From the NCBI RefSeq assembly GCF_947623445.1, contig NC_135248.1:1426001-1490000 (forward strand): a stretch of DNA of 64,000 nucleotides, in the 5' to 3' direction. Numbering within the stretch: the stretch's first letter is position 1; each line of letters opens with the position of its first letter. The DNA is from Clavelina lepadiformis (taxonomy: Eukaryota; Chordata; Ascidiacea; Aplousobranchia; Clavelinidae). The notes beneath the pieces were generated by a model, which did no database searches, was not told the DNA's origin, and saw nothing but the letters and a program-made list of their open reading frames with translations. The translations under genes and the position numbers were made by a program. This document shows positions 35,991 to 47,086 of the stretch, in pieces.

Positions 35991-38900
35991 TTTTTCTATA
36001 CTCACCTATGCTGGGTTTCCAACGTCAAACACGACGTCAAACATCAAACAAAACGTTCAACCGCAAACATCAACGTTCTGAGACCAAACAATAGACGAAA
36101 CCAATGCTTCTGTAAGAGTTGACAAAGACGAATTTTCATATTAACCCTATTAATGGAGCAAATTGCACATTAATAACATTTTATTAATGGGCACCAGAAC
36201 TTTAATTGACATCGCCACACGCGCACACAAAAAAACTTCCCCTAAAGTGAGAAAAAACGCACAAAATCGCAAAAAATGAGCGAATTAAGTCTATGTACAA
36301 CTACCAGCAGAATGTTTCATACCACTTAGATCACAAAGACTATAGTGGCATCACAAACGAAAATTTTTGGGCAAACAACGCATTTTTACAATTCCATTAA
36401 TTGGTTTGAAACAATGAAACAAGAATACAGTATCAACATGTTAGTGGTGCGCGCTATAGTGAACGCAAAAACAAAAAAAGGCGTAGACACAAACAAACAA
36501 AGATACTTGAACCGGTTTAATCAACGCAAACACAGTAAACTAAGCAGCGAAGGCGCAGTGGTGATGAAACGGTACACACGGGAGGTAATCAGTTGTCTTA
36601 ACTCCATGATGGTTTGTTTATGCGTAGAACATTTTCCTTAGAAAGCGGGCAGGGTCGCTCAAAAAGGTAAGATGTCATGGTATCCATGAATGAACTAGTA
36701 ACGTGTGTCAGTTTGAAAGGTTTTGCAATCACAACCCACTTAAAACGTAACCTACTGTACAGTGTATACCCCAAATATCAGACGACAATGCAGCATTCCA
36801 TTTCGGGTATAAGTCAATACTTAAACGTATAACTGAAAGTCACGAAATTGTTTACATATCATAAACGAAACAAACACAAAAAATCTTGGACGTCAGCATT
36901 GTATTCAGGAAACGTCTAAAAACACAAAAAGTGCATCTTTTAATGTGAATTCTACTGATGTTCAATATTGTCAAATGTTTTAGATCTTAGAAGATGCCAT
37001 AGAAGTATAATAATTCAGTAACTTCTATGACAAAAAGTATCAAAAGCTCGTCACGTGACACTGATGATAACGTTAATAACATAAACCGGGTACCTATGAG
37101 TGGTGGTATGACAGGGCGACATAGATGGGCAGTCGGTACTTTGAAAGATCAGTAACGTTACCGGTACTTGGTAAAAAATGTGCCGACGTTACCGAAATTT
37201 GGTACTCTTTCTAAAAAGTAGTTAGTAATTTATCTGTGCGAAGTATCAGTATTTTTTTGTATAAAGTATGCTGCCCCAAGTGTCCCAAGTCAGGCCCAGC
37301 TACAGGTTACTGTAGGTCAAGACGTATGTGATTTTCACTCCTTGCAGCATTGACAAACATTTGTAGGTTAAAAAAGAACAGCCAACGTTAAAGTTGGTAT
37401 CAAGGTTTAATTAAAACGAACTTCTGATAAACCTACTTCTTAAAACCTTGAATTAATCATTTATAAATTTCCGAGATCGACTAGAATTTCTTGAAAAAAG
37501 TAATTCATTTGCCATGAGGATTTGGCACTTTCTTCGAAAAGTACCAACGGTACTGTAAAAGCTGCCATCCAACTGTACTGTAAAAGCACTACGGTACTGC
37601 CCACATCTGCAGGACAACCAACAAGTTTGCTTGTACGCAGAGATTTGGATACTTGCCATTGATAACAAATCAACATTTAGGGTTTAGCATTTTGACACAT
37701 AATAAAAGACAAAAGTTGTAATGAGGTCATAATAACTTTGTTTGTCAATGACAGGTATTTCTATTGATGAAATTCGTCTGGCAGACACAAAGAAAGTGGA
37801 AGAAATAAAAATCAACAACAGAAAGTAATGACTACAAGGCATTAAAAAAACTGGTTTGAAACATGTTTCTGCCAAGAACAAAGTGAATTTGCTTAAAAGA
37901 AGAGATAGAGTGCACACAGATTTATAATTATTAATATAATTTGTCTAAAATTGAAAGACTTTGTGGATAACCTGTGTAAGTATAACTCTGCTGGAACGGT
38001 ATAACAGGCAAGTTTTAGGAACTGACTACACTGCAACATGTGCTCAGTTTCAGCGCGATAGCCAGTCATCTGTGGTCCTGCCGCTGATTTTTGCTCTGGG
38101 GTCGGGGGCCCACCTTAACGGCCATGTTGCTAGATAGAATTGAGCGCGGGATTAACAAGGCAGAAATGTTACTTTTCCAAGCAAATGTTGAATGTTGACC
38201 AAATGAAAAAGAGTTGATTTTGAAAAGTTCTGACATACAGTTCCAGGTCTCATTTTAAAGCAATATTGGTTATAAGAAAAGGCAATAACAACAAGGAAAT
38301 TTTATCATCGCTAGAAACCAAAGATCAGATAAAAATTGCCAAGTGGTTGGGTCCAATTGATGCCACGACAAATAAAGACAAATTATCCAATTCCAGTTTT
38401 TAAAATCTGCCAAAGAGAGGTCAATTAAATGATCAAACATTATAAACTGCACCAAGCAAAAGAACCGGAATTGAACAACGACAAGCTCATATGACACTGA
38501 GATTAGGACATTAGTATGCGTAAGTGGTAGAACAAACTTATGGTAAATTTTAATTGGACGAAAAGTTTGTACTGAGTTTTAAGATTATTTTGTTAGGTTT
38601 AGGAGACAGGTAGACTTTAAGAACAATATAAACCGCCTTTAAATATAAGTCGCTAAACAAACAGAGTAAAATATACCTACAAGCCGCTGTATATCATCGA
38701 AAATTCACTTTACATGTCATATATAGAAAACTTCGCCCCGGGTTGGAGACTTGCAAGTTACCAAAGGCTTAGAGATTGTGAGCCAATTATATGTATCTTA
38801 TGTCGTACAATTTAGGTCTAATAAGTCGGATCATTTTGGTGCGACGTCGTTGGGAATGGTAAAAACAGTAGATGGTTTTTGGCAGAAACACACTCTTTGC

Positions 38901-39385
38901 AAAATTTTGTTTTACTTGCGTTTTTTACATCCTTCTTCGCCTTAATGTGCTGTTTCACACAAAGAAATGTTACCCAAGGTTATGTTACACTGTTCACTTT
39001 TGTGGTAAAGGTTTATTTCAGCAACTGAAAAGGCTCTTTCGAAGTGCCTGCTAAAATGCAACATAACAAAAAAAATCGTAACTTGTAAAACATCCCCATA
39101 CACCTTTTAAGCATTAATCAAACTTAAGTGTATCGAGGTATTCTCTGAATACTCCTAATCGAGCCGTTTCAACATAGAAAATAAATGTGGGTTCATGCAC
39201 ATAACGATATACCAAGTACTGTATTCACATTGTTATGCAGTTAACTAATTCGTTTATGCAGGTTGGCTTATCCGGTTCGATTATTTTGAAATGTTAATTT
39301 GTCTTAAGGCAAGCATATAAAGTATTTCTATACATAGGCAAATTTGTGGGCAGTTCAGCTTCCCTGGTGCTAACAGACTCTGGGT

Positions 39386-42300
39386 TTAATACGACGAGGG
39401 TAACTTACAGCTGGCTGGTCGACTCTGTAGTTGCTGGAAGAGCTGATCCTGGCTGAATTTGACGAATGCATCATATTGCTCTGTAAGGAGAAAAAACACT
39501 GTCTTTTTATCCTCACTAAAGCAAAATAGCAATGAACAAAGAGTGTTTGTTGAAACTGAAGTTGATCATTAAATGAGTATTAAGACGCAACTGGTCATTA
39601 ACATGAAAGACACTGTGTTTAATTGTTAAGCAACAGGCAATAATGTGGTAGCAGTTTTGGAAATGTGGTTTAATCTCAACTATGAAAGACAACGCTGCTT
39701 ACCCGCGGAATAAGATGGCTGTATTAATGCGTTGTTTACTTTCAAAATGTAAAACAAGGTATAAAAAGTTGATTCACTAGAGACTAGACTACTAAATGGC
39801 GCCGGTGATGACAGAATGTCCGAAAGAGACAGTTAAACACTTTTTAACATATTTACTCTTATACTGATTACAAAACATGGTGAAACACTAGCCCCGTTTA
39901 AACACGTGACTGATGAATATCACTAAAAGACACCAAACATATGGACATACCAGAGAGTTTATCAATTAAAGCTTTCTCAAATTCAGAACGTAGTCTGTCT
40001 TCTTGTTCCTTTAAAAGACGTTCACAGATGATTCCAGCCTGGATAATAAATAGCAGTAACAAACTAAGCGAAATGTAAAACATTCGTGAATTCATACACG
40101 GCATCTACGCTACTGGATTGACAATACGTTGTGATTATATACAGCACATCTTTAAGCAGATACGGACAAAAATGAATTGCTGCAACCAACCTGTTTCATG
40201 GAAAGTAGTGGGCTGTCTACATTTTGCTTTCCTTGAATAACAACGGAGCTGGAGCATTTTGGGTCAAGTGACACTGACGGCAGTGGTTGGATTGGCCGGG
40301 ATTGGTTAGCTGAAATATTAACGTAAGTTTTTTCTTTGAATGAGAGAATTAGGACTTCATATTGATTTCACTTCTAAGTTGTGACTTTTGAGTTTGGCTG
40401 CTGACTTCAGATTTTGCTAATGATGTAAATGCAAGCGTTGGATAAAGTATGACGCCACACTGATGAGATTGTGACGCCATAGAACTTGCCTGTTGTTATA
40501 ACACAGTACAAGCATCTCACTACTACGAATAGAGTTTGCTTTTCACTATGACGCCGACTGTACCATACGGCCTGCAGTGCACATGGCTGCAGAAAAGTGT
40601 GAGATTAACATAAATTTATGTACCTACCTCAGGTGCCTATCTCGTCTGTAAGAATAAAAACGAAATGGTTGCACTTCACACAAAGAGCAAAGCCTTACTT
40701 AGACGATTATACCATGACGCAGTTGCTAAGGGCTGACAATTGAAATTATCCAGGCAAGGTTTTATCCATTCTGGCCAAATCACAACGCATTTAGTGGAAT
40801 TGTTGAGAGTGTGGTTACCATGATCGACGTTGTTGATTTGGTATAAGAAAAAATGATTTCCCGGACAGTAACAAAATTAAACATTTTAATGCTATGTATG
40901 TTGAAATCGTGTTTAGAGAGAAATAAAAAAATACAAGACCTGTCGAAAGCTATGAAATGAAATGACTGTGTGTTCAAATTGAAATGATAAAATACAAAAC
41001 ACATTTAATTGGAGGCGAAGATGAGCATTACCAGAAAATTTTACATGGATGGAAATTTGCATTCAGTTGTGACAAAATACCAGGACGAACAACAATGGAC
41101 AAAAAAACTTTTTTGCAAGTGACTTGGCAAATCAATTTCCAAAAATCTTTTTTTCTAAAACTGCATTTGCAAATTGAGTAATCCTTGGCATAGAATTAAA
41201 ATAGTTCATCCAGAGGCCACATATATTTACATGATAGGCACGTGTAATACATCAATATAGGCTATGCGTCAAGCTATCAATCAAAGACGTACTTTACACC
41301 AGTGGCCTAATCTTCTGTTATACAATGTCTTCCCCGAAATTTATGTTCAGGAGGTTTTTAGGTCATATAACAAAATAAAGAGTTGTTGATAATGATTTTT
41401 TGAGACCATATCACCCACATTGTTAAGTGGGTAAACGTTCAGAATCAACAGTGTACTTCTGAGATGCCTGCTTCCTACAACTGAACCTGTGACAACTGTG
41501 GTAAGAATGCCATACTCCCAATTATGCAAACTGAGTTCGATTCGGTGGGGCTCTGTTATTGTTGTAATGCCCTTGGGCAACGCATTAATGAAGCTCGCTC
41601 CAGTTCAGTGCTGCTGGTGGACAGTTCCCAATTAGAGCAACACCCCAAATACCTAAAAAACCAAATCAATCGGAAAATGCACATTAACTAGCTCTGTAAT
41701 CGAGACCTAAACGGAAATCATCACCGAGTTAGTTGTGAAAATGTTTTCCCAACCTGAGAACAAAGTTCCCGATACAGTGTGATACATTCATGGATGACAA
41801 CCCACTTTCAAATGATCGATAATTTGAACTTTAGCTTAACTATTTGATTCGATAAAACAAGTTAAAAGAACCTTTATGAATAAAGAAAAACTCAAAACCT
41901 CACCAGCGGTTAGATGAGAAGCAGCTTCAGCAAACATCGTGCTGCTGCTTGGTGACATTGGAGGGCTGTTGGCAGCTTGCAATTGACGCCTTTTCTTCAT
42001 TCGACGGTATTCTTGGTAGATATGTTTAACAATTTGTTCTACACATAGCATAATATAATGGGATCAATGTGAAAAATGTATACAGTACTATATTATTTTT
42101 TTTATTATAATGTTTTTATAATGCCAGTGTGATTAAACTAACAACCTTCAGAACAAGAGAAGAGACACACGCAAGCAAAGAAAAACATACATCAAAAGCA
42201 ATGCATGGATAGATTGACCTAAGTAATTGAGTATAAATCGATGTAAGTTAATAGATGAAGTGATGTAAAAGTGTACTATATGCCCTTGACAACACCAAGG

Positions 42301-45159
42301 GACATCAAAATAGCAAAATCTAGTAGAATTAAAAACAGATACAGGATTACTAAAGGCCCTCTTATCTACTTTAAATCAATGTTTAAAGCATCTTTTTATC
42401 ATGCTTAAATCAAAAACATTTCTAGCCCATTAATACATTAATTTCTTGTCAATTATTATAATACCATAACACGCAAGGTGAGTGAACCAGAAACTAATAA
42501 TAAATTAAGAAAGAATCAAAGATTAAGAAACAGAATAACTGTTTAAACTATTACGGATAATTATACTGTTCATTTGGGTTACTCTGTGTTATCATTTTCC
42601 CAACTTTATATGATAACATATTTGCATTTTGATTTTCAACGCATGTTGATATATGTTTTAAATGGTCTGTGTCTACCGATTTGATTACTGGTACCCTGAA
42701 ACCCAAGAAGTGGCATAAGGGGGGTAATTTGAGTAATTTTCCACCTATAGCATTAAATAAAATTGGTATGGGTTCATGTAAATTTACTGTTTGTGATTGA
42801 TTATGACATTCCATACACCTACTTTCCAACAATGTAGTTGTAAAAGCATAATTTCTTTCTTTTAAGTAAAAAAATAACGCTTTTTCAGATGACTTCTTTA
42901 TACCCAATTTACCCCAATTTCTGGGGTATTTGAGTACACCACAAAAAATGCAGAAAATTCAACTAAGACTGTTTTATTCTCCAAACTTAACAGGGAAATA
43001 TGTAAATTGGGTACACCTGCATGTTTTAAAAAAAGAAAGCAGATAAATATGCTTTCACACAACAAATCAAAACACATCAACGAAACATGTCCAAAATCAA
43101 CATAACACAAAACGATATATAAAAGCATTTTTCATTACGGAAACATGTATATGCCCAAAGAAATGTGTGACATTGATACCATTACCAAAGATAGGCATTC
43201 AAATTGAAAATAAGTTATCCTCTTCTTCCCGGAGTGGGTGAAGTAACTCTTCCAAATACCTCCTGCTGTGTATTATCTTCAATATCTTTACAAACAGAAA
43301 AGGTGACAATTCTGCCTTGTTGACGGATAGCTTTAAAGCGGACAAAGCTCACTTTTAAAACATTGTCAAAGCTTTCTTCTACTCGGCCGGGAAACTTCTT
43401 TTCTCCATATTGCACAGCTACCGAATCTAATTTTTGAAACTCCTCACTCAAAACTGGCGTGATTCCTATCATTTTTCCATGTATTTCTTTAGAAGATTTT
43501 GTAGATAAACTTTCTGCATTCTGCATCTCAAAGCTTTCATCTAAATCTGTGCTGTCATTCAAAACTAAGGAAATGTCATCTGAACTTGAGCCGCTATAAT
43601 ATGACTTCTTTTTTGTTTGCCTTTTTTCTGATCGCTTGCTACTTCTGCTTTGAGATAATACAGTGAGAGCTCCAATTGACTTCATTACATGTATTTTATT
43701 TCACCTAATGATTTCAAAACGAATACCAGTATCCTTTGAAACGGAGAAGCAGGACCCTCCTGCTTTAACTCCATTCACAGCAACACATAGGTCTTGCTTG
43801 CTGTACCTCACAGGACGCTTTTTAATGTATTTCCTTGACATCACACTTCCCTTGACATATAATTATAGACTTAATCTAACTGAACTCTCAAACACCTAGA
43901 AATATCTGTTGCCGTAAATTGTTTCTTTTAAATAGGACTAAACAAGTTTTTTGCCATTATTGAGTAGTTTTATAAAAACAAAACATTGGCACTCAAATTC
44001 ATCCTATTTTTTGCCTATAACCAATTTACATTAAAATTTTATTTCATTCATAAAAATAAAAAAACAAAATGCTGCATAAAAACAACAAATCTCACAGAAG
44101 CCCATTTTATGAAACAAGTTTGAGCTATGTTTGAGAAAATTCCCTTATCCATCATCTAAGCAATCACAACGTTCAAGTAACCCACTTTTTCAAAAACATC
44201 TGCTTTTGTTTCACATCAAGGCAAATAAATTGTGATATAACACATGTAATTGTTTTGCAAAATCATTATGATAATCTAAAGATGGTCCTTAATAACACAC
44301 ATAACTTTCCTTTTATATTGTCCAGAAATAAAAAAAATTAAATGATTTTAGTCTAACATACTCATGTCCCCCCTCCCCCCCTAGTGTGACAAATGACAAT
44401 GCTTGTGGCAGCACCCTTGATGGAAAAGAGTTATAAAAGCTTATATGTTCAGTAAGCTGACTTACTGTTATAGCCAACGCAAAAGCAGTTTGCATGTAGG
44501 AAAAAAAATCATTTAGTAATAAGACAAATATTTTAGCCAACTCACCAACCCTACCTACCCTAATTAAACATTACAAAAATTCAACAAATTTGTGGCTAAA
44601 TTTTGTGCTGCTTTCACATATGTGTAAACATTTTTCCCCACCTTCTCTCGAAAAGCTGGGTGAGCGAAAAAGACGTAGGACCAGTTTTTTAGCCCTACCT
44701 TGGACATTACAAGATTACTCGAAAATTGAAGGACATTTTAACCTGTGCGAAGTTGGGTTCTACCCTTAATCAGAGTTTGGCAGCATTGGACACTCAAGTT
44801 AAAAACCACTTATTTTATGATTCAGAAACTGCTTAACTAAACCAGAGATAATCATAAATACCTGAAGATATGGAGCATTTTTTTGAAACATTTACGAAGG
44901 GTGATTGCGACGATGCCCCAGCAACGAACGATGGATTATCACAGTTTAAAGAGGAATATTTCCGCCAGACGGAAGGCGCAACTGACGATGTCAGCACACT
45001 TGTCGTTCCTGAAGAGCTGGAGCCACAACGTGGCGTGATTGCGAATCGGCGTCGTTTTGCTGTGGGAGTTGATATGGTGTCATGGCACGATGTGGGTGCA
45101 TTTGTGCCATGCAGTGGGTCAAAATCCAAGCTTCGTTTTAAAGCTACTCCACATGCCAT
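39386..45159 (-). CDS. AKIRIN: Akirin, nuclear transcription/chromatin adaptor
   Basis: Five exons, 45159-44862, 42038-41904, 40309-40191, 40038-39951 and 39480-39386, join in frame to 244 aa (human akirins about 190-203). It starts with the family signature MACGVALKRSLDFDP and has a nuclear localisation signal TAKRRR near residue 33. Exon 2 encodes EQIVKHIYQEYRRMKKRRQL, exon 4 AGIICERLLKEQEDRLRSEF, and exon 5 EQYDAFVKFSQDQL, all diagnostic. Akirins have no enzyme activity. They bridge transcription factors such as NF-kB/Relish and Twist to SWI/SNF (BAP) complexes and act in innate immunity and muscle development. An in-frame ATG four codons upstream (45171) is less likely because MACG is the conserved start. 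The last residues (CKLPSSY) are not conserved. The 2.8-kb first intron contains transposon-derived frames, and a hAT MITE ends only about 175 bp upstream of the start. Confidence 0.95.
41395..41640 (+). repeat. Possible tRNA-type SINE in AKIRIN intron 2
   Basis: The stretch includes a B-box-like GAGTTCGATTCGG and the word CCCTTGGGCAACGCATTAA. The latter resembles the TTGGGCAAGGCACTTAA motif common in metazoan tRNA-derived SINEs. An A-box is not convincing, and no target duplication or tail was identified. Confidence 0.3.
42551..42907 (-). CDS. Unassigned 118-codon ORF in AKIRIN intron 1
   Basis: An open frame with a CMECHNQS cysteine pair and a generally hydrophilic composition, downstream of and on the same strand as the transposon-like frames at 43.2-43.8 kb. 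I recognise no domain. It may be another part of the same inserted element or a chance frame. Confidence 0.25.
   Translation of the reverse strand: MGIKKSSEKALFFYLKERNYAFTTTLLESRCMECHNQSQTVNLHEPIPILFNAIGGKLLKLPPLCHFLGFRVPVIKSVDTDHLKHISTCVENQNANMLSYKVGKMITQSNPNEQYNYP
43215..43685 (-). CDS. Orphan 156-aa ORF, probable transposase tail, inside AKIRIN intron 1
   Basis: An uninterrupted 156-codon frame. The N-terminal half is basic then serine/acid-rich (KRSEKRQTKKK, SGSSSDDISL). The C-terminal half has a compact pattern VAVQYGEKKFPGRV followed by LKVSFVRF, resembling the small Tudor/chromo-like barrel at the end of some pogo/Tigger-type transposases and their domesticated relatives. An upstream frame at 43701-43841 encodes a psq-type helix-turn-helix, which supports a transposon origin. 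No DDE catalytic core was seen between or around them. It lies on the same strand as AKIRIN and could be a nested gene, an alternative exon or a relic. Confidence 0.45.
   Translation of the reverse strand: MKSIGALTVLSQSRSSKRSEKRQTKKKSYYSGSSSDDISLVLNDSTDLDESFEMQNAESLSTKSSKEIHGKMIGITPVLSEEFQKLDSVAVQYGEKKFPGRVEESFDNVLKVSFVRFKAIRQQGRIVTFSVCKDIEDNTQQEVFGRVTSPTPGRRG
43701..43841 (-). pseudogene. Psq-type helix-turn-helix fragment of a pogo/Tigger-like transposase
   Basis: The 46-codon frame begins MSRKYIKKRPVRYSKQDL and continues AVNGVKAGGSCFSVSKDTGI. This matches the layout of the psq DNA-binding domain at the N-terminus of Tigger/jerky transposases (MxRKY...AVxxVKxGxxSxxxAxxxxGI). The frame stops just after the recognition helix, and an ATTAG/GTGAAA donor-like site sits at its end. 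A spliced link to the ORF at 43215-43685 is possible but unproven. It is a DNA-transposon fragment, either decayed or reused. Confidence 0.5.
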
Positions 45160-45334
45160 TTGACAGGTCAATTAACCTAAGGTATTGAATCTGATCAAAA
45201 ACAAAACTATTAGTCATAGTAGAGTCTCATAACAATGACATGACGTTTTTGTCTTTGGTATGGTAATGACTGAATGAATAGCCTAGAATTGTAAAACTAG
45301 GCCTAGTACAGTAACAGTATGCTATAGGCTAAGG

Positions 45335-45742
45335 CGGTGATTCTCAAAATTTTTTCCTTGCGACACCTTTGGAAAAGTTTGCTGGACTTGCGACGCACCA
45401 GCGTTAAGAATCTAATAAAGACGCGTATTCTCAAGGTTGAAATTATTGATACATCAAAGAAAAGAAATATGAATGCCAAAAAAAAAGAAAACGAAAAAGA
45501 AATATGATACAAAAAAATATGAATAAAAAAAAAAATGTCATTTAATGTGATGTTTGGGCTTGCTTGATTTTGCAAAGTTTATCTAATCGTGGGAGAATTC
45601 GAATTCATGTGACAGGAGACAGTAAATTTTTTGTGCGACGAAACTATATATTGTTATGAGCTGATATAAGGTTAGCTATGAAACAAGATTATAGTGTGAC
45701 GCTCTTGGAAAATTAAAACGACACACATTTTGAGAACCATTG
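45335..45742. mobile_element. hAT/Charlie-like MITE, 408 bp, upstream of AKIRIN
   Basis: The left end CGGTGATTCTCAAAA and right-end complement CAATGGTTCTCAAAA form inverted repeats of the CAGTGGTTCTCAAA class. Flanking octamers GGCTAAGG (45327-45334) and GGGTAAGG (45743-45750) match at 7 of 8, a hAT-sized target duplication. No transposase. The near end is about 175 bp from the AKIRIN start codon. Confidence 0.88.
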
Positions 45743-45815
45743 GGGTAAGGGATTGCATTGGGCCGTCAGGCCATAGTGGGCAGTGTGGCATCTTGAATGT
45801 ACGAAATCCACCTAA

Positions 45816-46018
45816 TTATATCTTCACGCCAATTTATAATAAATAAATAAATAAACAAAGAAACATTGGTTGTTTGGTACCATTTGAATGGTATTTGAAT
45901 GGTATACCATTTGAATGGAATATGGAATGGAATACCATTTGAATGGTATTTTATAAAAAAACAAACAAAAAATTGAGGCTTTAGTGCATGGCATCAGGCC
46001 AAAATTTATGTCTTTGCA
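45816..46018 (-). repeat. Short dispersed repeat, copy 3, inverted, with internal expansion
   Basis: Read on the minus strand it shows GCACTAAAGCCTCAATTTTT, then a T-rich block and TAAATTGGCGTGAAG, the order seen at 5.5 and 14.8 kb. It is interrupted at about 45878-45947 by four imperfect units of TACCATTTGAATGG and a short AAAT run. Confidence 0.55.
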
Positions 46019-47086
46019 AGCAACGATTTCTCGTCAAAAACTGCCGCACTTTCTAGTCGAGGTAGTGTGACTGAATACCAGCAATAAGGACCTAAAGGCC
46101 AAATATGGCTGTATGAAATGTAACATAAGTAATTTGTGCACCGGACAGCAAAATTTTCAAAGACTGATGTGCACCGGTATGCGCGAGTGGGGACCAGATA
46201 TTGCTGTTTGGGAATTACTTGCAATGACGTGAGCACCAAAGTAGACTAGTTTTTTGACAGATTTTGTGCACCAGATAGCTACGCTGTGCGCTTTCTTTCA
46301 ATACGGGATAAAGGTCAAGGTAAGTAAGCCTAGTCTAGTCTACTTGAAGTTTCTCTAAATGATACAAATTTAGTAATCTATTTTAAAGGTAACGATTTTC
46401 AGATCATAATTCCTTAACATGGCAACTTTCGTAATTACTTGTGTATTTTGCCAAGTGCTAGGGACATTGGTTTCCGTTAGACCGGTAATTTGCTAAGCTT
46501 GTAACCAGCAAAACAAGTTAACCACAGTTTATCTGCTACTGGTTTTCAGGTATTCAAAGCTTGATTGCTTTCATAAATACCGGAAAATATCGGTTATGAT
46601 AATGAAACACTGTCTGATATAAATGAAAAATCGGACAGTTTATATATCGACAACTTTTCAACCAACACTCCCTCTAAAGTTAATTTAAGACTTCACATTA
46701 CTCAATGCTTTTCTTTCTTTGAGTTGGTCACGGTTGATCGTTCCAACATGACATCATATTTACACAAGTTCTTATATTTTTAAAAGGGATGCTTGTGATA
46801 TTATCACACGCACAACCCTTTAATTAGATACCTAGGTAGCCCACAACATGATTTTATACAAATTTTTATGTCAATTAAATTCAAAACATTCATCTTAAGG
46901 TCTTGTGGCAGTCCGCGGTGATGAGGAATTGCCAAATGTCTTGGACTGGCGGCCACAGTCTAAGCCAGCAGTTTCGTCTTGTTTTCATTATGGCTGTAAT
47001 TAGGGCATGAAAAACAATACTTTGCAAAGTTTTAATTTCTGGTTTATTAATTTTTTTTAAATTATTGACAAAAATATAAGCCTATT

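Larger units (their letters stand above)
26978..39385. other. 12.4-kb gene-poor region between LIN28 and AKIRIN
   Basis: The right part of this gap is the AKIRIN 3' flank and the left part is the LIN28 promoter side. It holds a diverged pair of direct repeats (29052-29331 and 33916-34183) and coding-like remnants at 34.5-36.0 kb. It also holds a stretch at 37.1-37.6 kb with repeated GGTACTGTAAAAG/GGTACTTGG-type words. No exon with family resemblance was found. Given how compact the neighbours are, the size is notable. Confidence 0.5.
45160..47086. other. AKIRIN upstream region and 3' flank of the sushi membrane gene
   Basis: Contains the hAT MITE 45335-45742, the inverted third copy of the short dispersed repeat (45816-46018) with an internal short-period repeat, and no recognisable exon. 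The AKIRIN promoter must lie in or next to this repeat-rich DNA. Confidence 0.5.

Noticed and set aside
40624-40631. CTACCTCA on the plus strand, a let-7 seed match
   Set aside because: It lies in an AKIRIN intron on the strand opposite to the gene, so it is not in any recognised mRNA.
41515-41530. B-box-like GAGTTCGATTCGG suggesting a tRNA gene
   Set aside because: No acceptor stem, anticodon arm or clear A-box could be folded around it. At most it is a SINE relic.
44870-45163. 97-codon plus-strand frame across AKIRIN exon 1
   Set aside because: It mirrors the coding strand of a clearly conserved exon and has no family resemblance of its own.
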